The notes below the pieces were generated by a model that was not told the DNA's origin, did no database searches, and saw only the letters and a program-made list of their open reading frames with translations. Source: Deltaproteobacteria bacterium CG_4_8_14_3_um_filter_43_13 (GTDB lineage Bacteria; Desulfobacterota; UBA8473). From it: a stretch of 6,849 bases of DNA. The DNA lies in assembly GCA_002782605.1 (NCBI GenBank), contig PFIF01000022.1, positions 1 to 6,849 on the forward strand, read 5' to 3'. Below, piece after piece: positions 1 through 6,759 of the stretch (its first letter is position 1; every line of letters begins with the position of its first letter). Made by a program: the position numbers and the translations under genes.

Positions 1-104
1 TAAAGGGACATTCCACTAGATTTTAAAAATTGATATAGACTGCAAATTTACTGAAAAAGAGGTGGATTGAGTTAGCAAAAAGAGGGATAGAGGAGACAAG
101 AGTT

Positions 105-1583
105 ATGTATGATGGAAAAGCTGAAGAAATAAAAGTGGATCAGTTGCCTATGGAAGGAGTTAAGGATGGTTCTATTATGTACCATGCAGAGAGATTGGCA
201 AAATGGGTTGTTGGTTTAAAATATCAGGATATTCCGGTAGATGTGGTTGAAAAGGCTAAACTCTGCATCTACGATTGGGTATGTATAACCCTATATGGTG
301 CAGATTCCCCCTGGAGTAAAGCCCTTCTGGAGATAGTGAGAGAGACTGGAGGAAGGGCGGAATCTACTATTCTGGCACACAAGGATCTGGTGCCATGTAG
401 CAATGCGGCGATGTTGAATGCGATTATGGCATTGAGCTATGACTTGAGTGATACGTATCCCCGGGTTGAACTCCATCCCAGTTGCAGTGTAATAGCTTCC
501 GCATTGGCCGTGGCTGAGCGGGAGAATACGACAGGGGAAGACCTTATAACCTCGGTTGTGGCAGGCTATGAGGTTATAACCAGGGTCGCCTCGTCGATGA
601 ATAGAAGACCCCAGAGTTTCACTGCTGCCAGGGGCTTTGAGGCGAACTCCATATTTCCTCCCTTTGGCGCTGTGGTGGCCTCCGGCAAGCTTTTCAGTCT
701 GAATCAGGAGGAGATGACCAATGCCATTGGTCTGGCAGGTGGGTCTATGGGGGCAGCAACTATCGATTACCTTGTTGACGGAAACTGGACTTACAGGTGG
801 AACTCAGCAAGGGCATCCCATAACGGGATATTAAATGCCCTTATGGCAAAAAAGGGGTTTGTTGGCCCTCATGCCATATTTGAAGGACGATGGGATAGTA
901 AAGGACGGTTCGGGGTTATAAATGCCCTCGCAGGAGACATGACTTTCCAGGAAGACCTTGTAGACGGTCTTGGAGAAACATGGAATATCAAGGAAATGGC
1001 TTTTAAATATTACGGATGCTGTCATTATAACCAGGGATATGCAGATGGGATAATCAAACTTATAAAGGAACATGGATTCGAAGCAGAAGACATAGATGAG
1101 ATAACGGCCTATGTCCCACATTTTGCCCTCTTTCTGGGTGTCCCCAGAGAAGTGAAGGTCAAACCAAAGAATCTGACCATATCCCAGTGGAGCCTGCCTT
1201 TCATCTTAGCCACGGTGATTGCTGACGGCCATCTTTTAAATCCTAAGGAGCAGCTATCTGAAAAAAGACTCACAGACACCAGGATGCTTGATCTGGCGGA
1301 TAAGGTGAAGATAGAAAGAGATAGGGAATTGGACAAGGCATTTATGGAGGATGGTATATTTAAATCCCCCCTGAAGGTCCGTTTGAAAAACGGGAAAGAA
1401 TATGAGATTGCTTCCACGTGTAAAGGATTCAGCCATAATCCTTTGACCGGGGAGGAGATGGATAACAAGTTTGATGTGCTCACTTCAGGTGTGTTCAACA
1501 AAGAAAAAAGGGAAAGGATAAAGAAAGAATTGAAAACCCTCGAGGGAATAAAGAGCGTTTCCGAATGGGTAAGGAGTTGGTGA
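105..1583 (+). CDS. MmgE/PrpD family protein (divergent; exact reaction unknown)
   Basis: This 492-residue protein belongs to the MmgE/PrpD superfamily, which includes 2-methylcitrate dehydratase, cis-aconitate decarboxylase and some epimerases. It has no signal peptide and should be cytoplasmic. Family hallmarks visible are the helical N-terminal half with HPSCSVIASALAVAE at 124-138, TGEDLITSVVAGYEV at 143-157, the FKYYGCCHYNQG segment at 300-311, ISQWSLPFILATVIADG at 359-375 and HNPLTGEEMDNKF at 444-456. Length is slightly above the usual 450-485. In PrpD and cis-aconitate decarboxylase, as I recall them, a Lys-x-x-His motif precedes the helix that here begins ASHNG (237-241), and a His follows the CC motif. 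Here these places read YRWN (230-233) and Gln310, so methylcitrate dehydratase activity should not be assumed. The ATG is preceded by AGAGGAG (89-95) at a 9-nt spacing. No prp or other pathway partners are in view. Family assignment is secure; function is open. Confidence 0.9.
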   Translation: MYDGKAEEIKVDQLPMEGVKDGSIMYHAERLAKWVVGLKYQDIPVDVVEKAKLCIYDWVCITLYGADSPWSKALLEIVRETGGRAESTILAHKDLVPCSNAAMLNAIMALSYDLSDTYPRVELHPSCSVIASALAVAERENTTGEDLITSVVAGYEVITRVASSMNRRPQSFTAARGFEANSIFPPFGAVVASGKLFSLNQEEMTNAIGLAGGSMGAATIDYLVDGNWTYRWNSARASHNGILNALMAKKGFVGPHAIFEGRWDSKGRFGVINALAGDMTFQEDLVDGLGETWNIKEMAFKYYGCCHYNQGYADGIIKLIKEHGFEAEDIDEITAYVPHFALFLGVPREVKVKPKNLTISQWSLPFILATVIADGHLLNPKEQLSEKRLTDTRMLDLADKVKIERDRELDKAFMEDGIFKSPLKVRLKNGKEYEIASTCKGFSHNPLTGEEMDNKFDVLTSGVFNKEKRERIKKELKTLEGIKSVSEWVRSW

Positions 1584-1651
1584 TTAGAATTTAGTATTAC
1601 CGGAATGGGATGCCAAAATTCAAATATCTTTGGCTAGCCTTAGGGAAGAAA

Positions 1652-1688
1652 AGTCTGGTGTCTAATGTCTTGAGTCCGGTGTCTGAAT
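1652..1688. repeat. Two-copy degenerate direct repeat
   Basis: Two tandem copies of a motif close to AGTCYGGTGTCT(G)AAT lie at 1652-1666 and 1673-1688, 21 nt apart, in the gap between the MmgE/PrpD and lipoprotein genes. They differ by one substitution and one inserted base. The same ten bases AGTCTGGTGT recur at 6728-6737 as part of the terminator hairpin after the slipin gene. The spacing of two helical turns would suit a tandem protein-binding site, but nothing else supports that. It could equally be residue of a dispersed repeat or chance. Confidence 0.4.
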
Positions 1689-1708
1689 TGTGGGGGGATT
1701 GTTTTCCT

Positions 1709-1737
1709 TTGACAAGCCAACGAATACATGCTACTTT
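1709..1737 (+). promoter_or_regulatory. Candidate sigma-70-type promoter for the lipoprotein gene
   Basis: A perfect -35 box TTGACA (1709-1714) is followed after 17 bp by TACTTT (1732-1737). The latter is a poor -10 (3 of 6 matches) but is preceded by TGC (1729-1731), an extended -10 motif that can compensate. Transcription would begin around 1744 and give a short leader before the ribosome binding site at 1764-1771. Before the palindromic insertion, this promoter could also have served coaBC and the genes downstream. Consensus match only. Confidence 0.45.
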
Positions 1738-1776
1738 AGAATAGAATAAAAAGCTATGTTAAAAGAGGAGGATGAT

Positions 1777-2295
1777 ATGGATAAAAAAGGAATCAGATTT
1801 TTAAATGTTTCAAATAATTTAATAACAGGTAAATTATCCCTTCTGATATCAGCAGTTATAATGATTGTCAGCCTGACCCTATTCCCAGGTTGCGGTACTA
1901 TCCTTAAAGATGTGAGTTCGAAAGAAGAGGCTACCGATGTAAAGCTTTTAAGTCCCCAGCCTCTGCCAGTATATTATGATTTTGAGGATATATCTATTCC
2001 CCCAGAGCTTACGCTGGATAAAGAGAGGTCGTTTATTTACGAAACATCCAAATTCAAAACCGGGATACTTGTATTCAAGGGGCGTATCGACGTTTCTTCC
2101 CTGGTAGCCTTCTTCCAGGAGAATATGAAGAAAAACAACTGGGTCTTTATAAACAGCTTCAAGTATAAAGGCTATATCCTGAACTTTCAAAAAGAAGACA
2201 AGAGCTGTTTAATCACTTTATACGACAATATATTTTATACTATAGTTGAAGTTAGGGTCGGCCCCCTGCATGGAACAGTAGAAGAGCCTAAATAG
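1777..2295 (+). CDS. Putative outer-membrane lipoprotein of unknown function
   Basis: The protein has 172 residues from the chosen start. A lysine-containing N-terminus is followed by a hydrophobic segment (about 20-37) and a lipobox-like LFPGC ending at Cys39, the likely lipidated cysteine. Phe at -3 is slightly unusual. Gly at +2 is not an inner-membrane retention signal, so sorting to the outer membrane is likely. The mature part begins with a Ser/Lys/Glu-rich linker. A compact alpha/beta domain of about 110 residues follows, with PLPVYYDFEDISIPPEL near its start, a short helix VAFFQENMKKNNW and a KEDKSCLITLYD strand near the end; I do not recognise it as a named family. ATG 1777 is preferred over the in-frame ATG at 1756 because AGAGGAGG (1764-1771) sits 5 nt upstream of it, whereas 1756 has no comparable site. 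The longer form would add seven residues. The stop codon lies inside the direct repeat flanking the next element. Confidence 0.8.
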   Translation: MDKKGIRFLNVSNNLITGKLSLLISAVIMIVSLTLFPGCGTILKDVSSKEEATDVKLLSPQPLPVYYDFEDISIPPELTLDKERSFIYETSKFKTGILVFKGRIDVSSLVAFFQENMKKNNWVFINSFKYKGYILNFQKEDKSCLITLYDNIFYTIVEVRVGPLHGTVEEPK

Positions 2296-2502
2296 TTCAT
2301 CCTGAAAAATGAAAAATTTCCTTTGGAGCGAACATGAGCAGGATTTTTGGGGCACCCATCTTAAGGAAGCGGAAGATAAGCATTTTCAGGTGTTTGAGCC
2401 CGAAGGGCGAGTTTCTGAAAATGCCTGAAGCGAGTCATAGATGGGTCAAAAAACCTGCACTAGAGAGCGGAAAAGGGAATTTTTCAGTGTGAACTAAATA
2501 GT
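2288..2502. mobile_element. MITE-like palindromic element with flanking direct repeats
   Basis: The core (2296-2493, 198 bp) encodes no protein and is an imperfect palindrome. The termini 2296-2310 and 2479-2493 are inverted repeats matching at 13 of 15 positions (TTCATCCTGAAAAAT against TTCACACTGAAAAAT). Further inside, GCAGGATTTTTGG (2338-2350) pairs with 2446-2458 (11 of 13), ACCCATCT (2354-2361) with 2439-2446, and GCATTTTCA (2380-2388) with 2416-2424. A tight hairpin GCCC-GAA-GGGC (2398-2408) sits at the centre. The identical direct repeat CTAAATAG(T) lies on each side (2288-2296 and 2494-2502), as expected for target duplication by a transposase acting in trans. Exact ends are ambiguous because TAGTTCA recurs at all three visible termini, so the true element may extend a few bases outward with a shorter duplication. 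A folded transcript could also act as a terminator or mRNA stabiliser. No transposase is present in the window. Confidence 0.75.
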
Positions 2503-2535
2503 AAGCATTCCGGGGGGGGCTCGAAGGAGAACTTC

Positions 2536-3747
2536 ATGCTAAAAGACAGAAAGATTGTCCTGGGTGTTACAGGGGGCATAGCGGCATATAAGGCGGTTGA
2601 GCTGGTAAGAAGGCTTGTCAATCTTAATGCCGAGATCAATGTAATAATGACTAAAAATTCCCAGAAGTTTGTTACCCCTTTGACTTTTCAGACACTCTCC
2701 GGGAATAGGGTAATCACAGGATTATTTGACCTTCTCGAAGAATCTAAAATTGGACATATCGCTGTAGCCCAGTGGGCGGATATTTTTGTTATTGCTCCGG
2801 CAACTGCTAATATTATTGGAAAGATCTCAAATGGCATAGCAGATGACTTTCTGTCAACAACTGTAATGGCAACCAGGGCCCCTGTCCTAATAGCGCCTGC
2901 AATGAATACAAATATGTACGAGAATCATACAGTTCAACGTAATATCAACAACCTGAAGTCTCTTGGCTGCCACTTTGTTGAACCTGCTTCTGGAGCGCTT
3001 GCCTGTGGAACAGAGGGTTTGGGTAAGTTAGCCGATGTTGATGATATTATTGAAGAGATGGAGTCCGTCCTATCGAAAAAAGATCTTTTAGGACAAAGGA
3101 TCCTGGTCACCGCTGGTCCAACCACAGAGTTTATTGATCCCATAAGGTTCATCACTAACCGCTCTACAGGAAAGATGGGATATGCAGTAGCCAGGGTTGC
3201 CAGGAGAAGAGGCGCTGAGGTTACTTTAATAAGCGGCCCCTCTACGTTGTCTGTTCCTCAAAACATAAAATTCTTCTCAGTTAAGACGGCTTTAGAGATG
3301 AGAGCCGCTGTCCTTGACAGTCTGGAGGATTCCACTATCGTGATTAAGACGGCTGCGGTAGGCGACTATAAGGTTAAGGATGTCTGCTCAGAAAAGATAA
3401 AACGGGAAAGGGCAAATCTTATATTGGAATTGGAAGAAACTCCTGACATACTATCAGAGATCGGCAAGAAAAAGGGGGATAGGATTCATGTGGGGTTTGC
3501 TGCCGAAACAGAAGACTTAATAAATAATGCAAGAAGCAAACTAAAAAACAAAAACCTCGACTTGATTGTAGCCAATGATGTATGTATGGAAGGAGCAGGC
3601 TTTGAGTCCGATACCAATATAGTTAAGATACTGGATAAAGAAGGTAGCATAGAGGAACTGCCGTTGATGAGCAAAGAAGAGGTGGCAGAAAAGATACTTG
3701 ACAGGGTTGTGAAGATTAAGACTGGTAAATCAAAAAGGTCTGAATGA
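2536..3747 (+). CDS. coaBC: Bifunctional phosphopantothenoylcysteine decarboxylase / phosphopantothenate-cysteine ligase
   Basis: This 403-residue fusion (Dfp) performs two consecutive steps of coenzyme A synthesis in the cytosol. The CoaB half joins 4'-phosphopantothenate to cysteine using CTP, and the CoaC half decarboxylates the product with FMN. CoaC (about 1-180) shows TGGIAAYK (12-19), the catalytic-type His74 in IGHIAVAQWAD, PAMNTNMYENHTVQ (121-134) and the active-site flap Cys157 in GALACGTEGLGK. CoaB (about 186-395) shows TAGPTTEFIDPIRFITN (192-208, with Asn208 of the acyl-cytidylate site), STGKMG (210-215), AAVGDYK (273-279, where AADY-type sequences are commoner), KIKR with Lys289, ETPDIL and GFAAET. 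Length is typical (about 400). AAGGAG (2524-2529) lies 6 nt before the ATG. It begins 240 nt after the lipoprotein gene because of the palindromic insertion, and its stop is 12 nt before the glycosylase gene. Confidence 0.97.
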   Translation: MLKDRKIVLGVTGGIAAYKAVELVRRLVNLNAEINVIMTKNSQKFVTPLTFQTLSGNRVITGLFDLLEESKIGHIAVAQWADIFVIAPATANIIGKISNGIADDFLSTTVMATRAPVLIAPAMNTNMYENHTVQRNINNLKSLGCHFVEPASGALACGTEGLGKLADVDDIIEEMESVLSKKDLLGQRILVTAGPTTEFIDPIRFITNRSTGKMGYAVARVARRRGAEVTLISGPSTLSVPQNIKFFSVKTALEMRAAVLDSLEDSTIVIKTAAVGDYKVKDVCSEKIKRERANLILELEETPDILSEIGKKKGDRIHVGFAAETEDLINNARSKLKNKNLDLIVANDVCMEGAGFESDTNIVKILDKEGSIEELPLMSKEEVAEKILDRVVKIKTGKSKRSE

Positions 3748-3759
3748 AGGCGTTAAAGG

Positions 3760-4536
3760 ATGACTGGTCAAAAAAGTCTACTACAAGATTTTAGGGAAAT
3801 AGTACTTGATCTTAGAGAATATCTGAGTTATCAAAAGGATATGGGCATAGAAGGTTTTCCAACCAATCCTGAAAAGAGAGACAGTGTAACTAAGCGTAGT
3901 ATCTTAAGTATTGACAACTCAGGTGTTGGAGTTTATGAAGGCCTGTCCGGATACGGAGAGGCAAAGGCAGGCAGCCTGATAACATTGGAAGCCATCAGAA
4001 AAGAACTGGTAGATTGTAAGCGCTGCAAACTCCATTCAGGGAGAAGAAATATAGTCTTCGGAACAGGCAATGAGAATGCCAGATTGCTCTTTGTGGGAGA
4101 AGGGCCAGGAAGAGATGAAGATATAAAAGGAGAACCCTTTGTAGGTAAGGCCGGTCAGTTACTTACAAGGATTATAAATGCAATAAATTTGAACCGAGAA
4201 GAGGTTTATATAGCCAATATAATCAAGTGCCGTCCGCCTGGGAATCGAGACCCTGAACCTGATGAAATAAAGGCATGTGAACCATTTTTAACCAAACAGA
4301 TCCAGGCAATAAAGCCTGAGATTATATGTGCCCTGGGTGCATTTGCTGCTCAAACCCTGCTTAAAACTGACGAAAAAATCTCTAAACTGAGGGGGAGATT
4401 CCATAGTTATCACAGTGTTAAACTCATTCCCACCTATCACCCTGCTTTCTTACTCCGAAACCCCAATTTCAAGCGGTTTGTCTGGGAAGATATGCAGATG
4501 ATCCAGAAAGAGTATCTATCATTAACCTCTAATTAA
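3760..4536 (+). CDS. Family-4 (4Fe-4S) uracil-DNA glycosylase
   Basis: This 258-residue DNA-repair enzyme excises uracil arising from cytosine deamination or dUMP incorporation, starting base-excision repair. The catalytic domain runs from about 78 to 255. Four cysteines expected to hold the iron-sulfur cluster are present: Cys86 and Cys89 in CKRCKL, Cys157 in KCRPPGNRDP and Cys173 in KACEPFL. Motif A is GEGPGRDED (113-121), followed by GEPFVGKAGQLL (124-135). The second active-site motif is PTYHPAFLLRN (224-234) with His227. The first 75 or so residues are a poorly conserved leader of the kind seen in many bacterial members; its middle is low in recognisable motifs. Translation starts 12 nt after coaBC stops, with GAAGG (3746-3750) overlapping that stop and 9 nt before the ATG, which suggests co-transcription and perhaps coupling. 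There is no functional tie to coenzyme A synthesis. Confidence 0.94.
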   Translation: MTGQKSLLQDFREIVLDLREYLSYQKDMGIEGFPTNPEKRDSVTKRSILSIDNSGVGVYEGLSGYGEAKAGSLITLEAIRKELVDCKRCKLHSGRRNIVFGTGNENARLLFVGEGPGRDEDIKGEPFVGKAGQLLTRIINAINLNREEVYIANIIKCRPPGNRDPEPDEIKACEPFLTKQIQAIKPEIICALGAFAAQTLLKTDEKISKLRGRFHSYHSVKLIPTYHPAFLLRNPNFKRFVWEDMQMIQKEYLSLTSN

Positions 4537-4555
4537 TCAGAGACATACAAATACC

Positions 4556-5860
4556 ATGTTCAATAGAAAATTTTGTTATACTGTATTGTTGCTATTCTCC
4601 CTTCTTGTCTTTTTACTATCCTTAACCCCTTATACTTCAGCTAAAAACCCTCATGTGAATGTTGCCAAAATAGACAGTATAATAAATCCAGTAGTTGTGG
4701 AGTTCATCGCAGAAATTATAGAAAGGTCGTCAAAGGACGGGGCAGAATGTTTAATCATCCAGCTTGATACCCCGGGTGGTCTCGACCTCTCAATGCGTAA
4801 AATAGTAAAGGATATGTTGAACGCTGACATTCCCATTATTGTATATGTTTCTCCAGGTGGTGCAAGGGCAGCATCAGCAGGGGTAATGATCACAATGGCG
4901 AGCAATATCGCCGCCATGTCTCCAGGAACAAACATTGGAGCGGCCCACCCTGTCACTATGGGTGGCCAAAAGATAGATAAAGAAATGGAAAAAAAGGTGG
5001 TAAATGATGCTGTGGCATATATCAAAAGCATTGCAGAAAAAAGGGGTAGAAATGTCAAATGGGCAGAAGATGCAGTGAGGAAAAGTGTATCTATTACTGA
5101 AAAGGAGGCATTAAACTTAAATGTAATTGACCTGATAGCTCCGGATATTAAAACCCTTCTTTTGGAGATTAATGGGAAGCAGGTCAAGACTGAAAAGGGC
5201 ACCTTCACGTTGAATACAAAAGACGCAAAGCCTGTCTTTATCAACATGGGTATCCGTCATAATATACTTAATGTACTGAGTAGTCCTAATATCGCCTATG
5301 TCTTGATGATGATAGGGGTTCTAGGGTTGTATTTTGAGCTGGCCCATCCCGGCGTTATCTTTCCCGGGGTAATTGGAGCTATTAGTTTAATTCTGGCATT
5401 CTTTGCCTTTCAGACCCTGCCTATAAACTATGCTGGCATTCTCTTAATAGTCCTGGCTATAATACTTTTTATTGCCGAGGTTAAAGTGGCGAGTTTCGGG
5501 CTCTTAACCATCGGGGGTATAGTCTCTATGCTTTTAGGTTCTCTAATGTTGTTTGAATCTCCTGTGCCGTATTTACGGGTGTCATGGTCTGTGCTTATTC
5601 CTGTGGTCCTGGGCACCTCAGCCCTGTTTATCCTATCTGCAACCCTGGCATTCAGGGCTTATCTCTCCAAGCCCACAACCGGGATGGAAGGGTTAGTAGG
5701 GGAAATTGGGGCTGCCAAAACAGAGATATTACAGGAAGGTAAGGTTTTTATACATGGAGAGTATTGGAATGCCTACAGTGAGGAAGTGATTCCAAAAGAA
5801 GAAAAGGTTAGAGTTTTAAAGGTGGATAATCTGCGACTTAAGGTGGGAAGATTAAAATAA
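4556..5860 (+). CDS. nfeD: NfeD family membrane-bound ClpP-class serine protease
   Basis: This 434-residue protein is a full-length NfeD (NfeD1b type) with protease, membrane and OB-fold parts. A signal peptide or anchor (about 7-24, ending TSA-K) precedes the ClpP-like domain (about 33-230), which contains LDTPGG (70-75), SPGGARAASAG (99-109) with nucleophile Ser107, and Lys147 in KKVVNDAVAYIKS. Alignment with the archaeal PH1510 protease (Ser97/Lys138) makes these the catalytic dyad. Four to five hydrophobic segments follow (about 244-263, 266-288, 292-308, 312-333 and 344-367), then a C-terminal NfeD soluble domain (about 372-432) rich in short beta strands. Family members cleave the hydrophobic C-terminus of a partner slipin, and a slipin gene lies next door, which supports the pairing. 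The ATG lies 19 nt after the glycosylase stop and lacks a clear Shine-Dalgarno, so expression may depend on upstream translation. Confidence 0.95.
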   Translation: MFNRKFCYTVLLLFSLLVFLLSLTPYTSAKNPHVNVAKIDSIINPVVVEFIAEIIERSSKDGAECLIIQLDTPGGLDLSMRKIVKDMLNADIPIIVYVSPGGARAASAGVMITMASNIAAMSPGTNIGAAHPVTMGGQKIDKEMEKKVVNDAVAYIKSIAEKRGRNVKWAEDAVRKSVSITEKEALNLNVIDLIAPDIKTLLLEINGKQVKTEKGTFTLNTKDAKPVFINMGIRHNILNVLSSPNIAYVLMMIGVLGLYFELAHPGVIFPGVIGAISLILAFFAFQTLPINYAGILLIVLAIILFIAEVKVASFGLLTIGGIVSMLLGSLMLFESPVPYLRVSWSVLIPVVLGTSALFILSATLAFRAYLSKPTTGMEGLVGEIGAAKTEILQEGKVFIHGEYWNAYSEEVIPKEEKVRVLKVDNLRLKVGRLK

Positions 5861-5873
5861 CAGGGTTTTCTAT

Positions 5874-5898
5874 CACGCTAAAGCGTGGCTTAGTTTTT
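5874..5898 (+). terminator. Weak intercistronic hairpin with U-tract between nfeD and slipin genes
   Basis: Two mutually exclusive small hairpins can form just after the nfeD stop. One is CACGC-TAAA-GCGTG (5874-5887). The other is CTAAAGC-GTG-GCTTAG (5878-5893, one bulged A), which runs directly into TTTTT (5894-5898). The second resembles a weak intrinsic terminator or attenuator and could lower slipin expression relative to nfeD. The stems are short, so readthrough would be substantial. Confidence 0.35.
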
Positions 5899-5923
5899 CA
5901 ACACTTTAAAAAGGGGGTTTTAT

Positions 5924-6676
5924 ATGATTGGATGGGTTGTATTAGTTATATTTCTGGTCATTATCCTGAGTAGTGCTATCAGGATACTAAACGAGTATGA
6001 ACGAGGTGTTATCTTCCGCTTGGGCAGAATAATTGCCACAAAAGGTCCTGGACTGATCTTCTTGATCCCGGTTGTTGATAAGATGCAGAAGGTCAGTTTA
6101 AGACTCGTTACCATGGATGTCCCTACCCAGGATGTAATCACCAAAGACAACGTCTCGGTGAAGGTAAATGCTGTTGTCTATTTTCGGGTCGTGGACTCCA
6201 ATAAGGCTATCGTCGAGGTAGAGAACTTCCTCTATGCGACCTCTCAGCTTGCCCAGACGACCCTGAGGAGTGTCTGCGGGGAGGTGGAACTGGATGAAAT
6301 TCTATCGGAACGGGAAAAGATCAATCTGCGCCTGCAGGATATCCTGGATCGCAGTACCGATCCCTGGGGGATTAAGGTAACATTGGTTGAAATCAAGCAT
6401 ATTGACCTGCCTGAGGAGATGAAACGCGCCATAGCCAAACAGGCTGAAGCGGAGAGGGAAAGACGGGCAAAGGTCATCAATGCCAAGGGTGAGTTCCAGG
6501 CCGCTCAGAAACTGATTGAGGCGGCAGCCCTTATGGAAACACAACCCATGTCCCTGCAGCTTAGATACCTTCAGACCCTGAACCAGATTGCCGCAGAGAA
6601 CAATTCAACAACCATTTTCCCTATCCCAATCGACCTGTTCAGGCCGTTTCTGAAGCTGATAGATAAGGAAAAGTAG
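5924..6676 (+). CDS. Slipin / stomatin-like SPFH-domain membrane protein
   Basis: This 250-residue stomatin-family protein has one N-terminal membrane segment (about 3-19), then [13 protein letters not shown] (23-35) and [13 protein letters not shown] (41-53), the characteristic start of the SPFH domain, which extends to about 175. [24 protein letters not shown] (66-89) and SERE...[14 protein letters not shown]...[12 protein letters not shown] are typical slipin sequence. A charged coiled-coil stretch (about 163-205, [22 protein letters not shown]) should drive oligomerisation into membrane rings. A hydrophobic C-terminal tail [16 protein letters not shown] (231-246) is the kind of site cut by partner NfeD proteases. 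It lies 63 nt downstream of nfeD. The start is supported by AGGGGG (5912-5917), 6 nt before the ATG. Probably scaffolds membrane microdomains; the client is unknown. Confidence 0.95.
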   Translation: MIGWVVLVIFLVIILSSAIRILNEYERGVIFRLGRIIATKGPGLIFLIPVVDKMQKVSLRLVTMDVPTQDVITKDNVSVKVNAVVYFRVVDSNKAIVEVENFLYATSQLAQTTLRSVCGEVELDEILSEREKINLRLQDILDRSTDPWGIKVTLVEIKHIDLPEEMKRAIAKQAEAERERRAKVINAKGEFQAAQKLIEAAALMETQPMSLQLRYLQTLNQIAAENNSTTIFPIPIDLFRPFLKLIDKEK

Positions 6677-6716
6677 ACATTTGTTTCTTGGGAGCTGGGG
6701 ACACAACACTAACTAT

Positions 6717-6740
6717 CACCAGACAGGAGTCTGGTGTTTT
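6717..6740 (+). terminator. Intrinsic terminator after the slipin gene
   Basis: A perfect 8-bp stem CACCAGAC (6717-6724) / GTCTGGTG (6729-6736) with loop AGGA is followed directly by TTTT (6737-6740). It begins 40 nt after the slipin stop codon and would end the coaBC-to-slipin transcript. The stem is short and the T-run only four, so strength is uncertain. Part of it matches the repeat motif at 1652-1661. Confidence 0.55.
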
Positions 6741-6759
6741 GACGGCTTAATTAAATAAA

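Noticed and set aside
1..104. Upstream gene end or promoter before the MmgE/PrpD gene
   Set aside because: TAA at position 1 could be a stop codon but nothing upstream can be read. TTGATA near 30-35 has no matching -10 at a suitable distance. Only the ribosome binding site at 89-95 is supported.
1109..1501. 130-residue open frame on the - strand opposite the MmgE/PrpD gene
   Set aside because: Composition is Ser/Leu/Phe-rich as in antisense shadows, no motif is visible, and the + strand gene is clearly real.
1612..1634. Inverted repeat GCCAAA/TTTGGC as a terminator for the MmgE/PrpD gene
   Set aside because: The stem is only 6 bp with an 11-nt loop and no T-run follows, so it does not make a credible intrinsic terminator.
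2296..2493. Palindromic element as a structured functional RNA or riboswitch for coaBC
   Set aside because: Its flanking target duplication and a second copy beyond the slipin gene fit a mobile repeat better than a gene-specific leader, though a secondary effect of the folded RNA remains possible.
2288..2502. CRISPR-type or tandem repeat array
   Set aside because: There is one palindromic unit here and one distant inverted copy, with no regularly spaced repeats and no cas genes.
4651..5247. 198-residue open frame on the - strand opposite nfeD
   Set aside because: It lies wholly inside the confident protease gene; its residues are a low-complexity shadow of the coding strand and it has no separate ribosome-binding site or recognisable domain.
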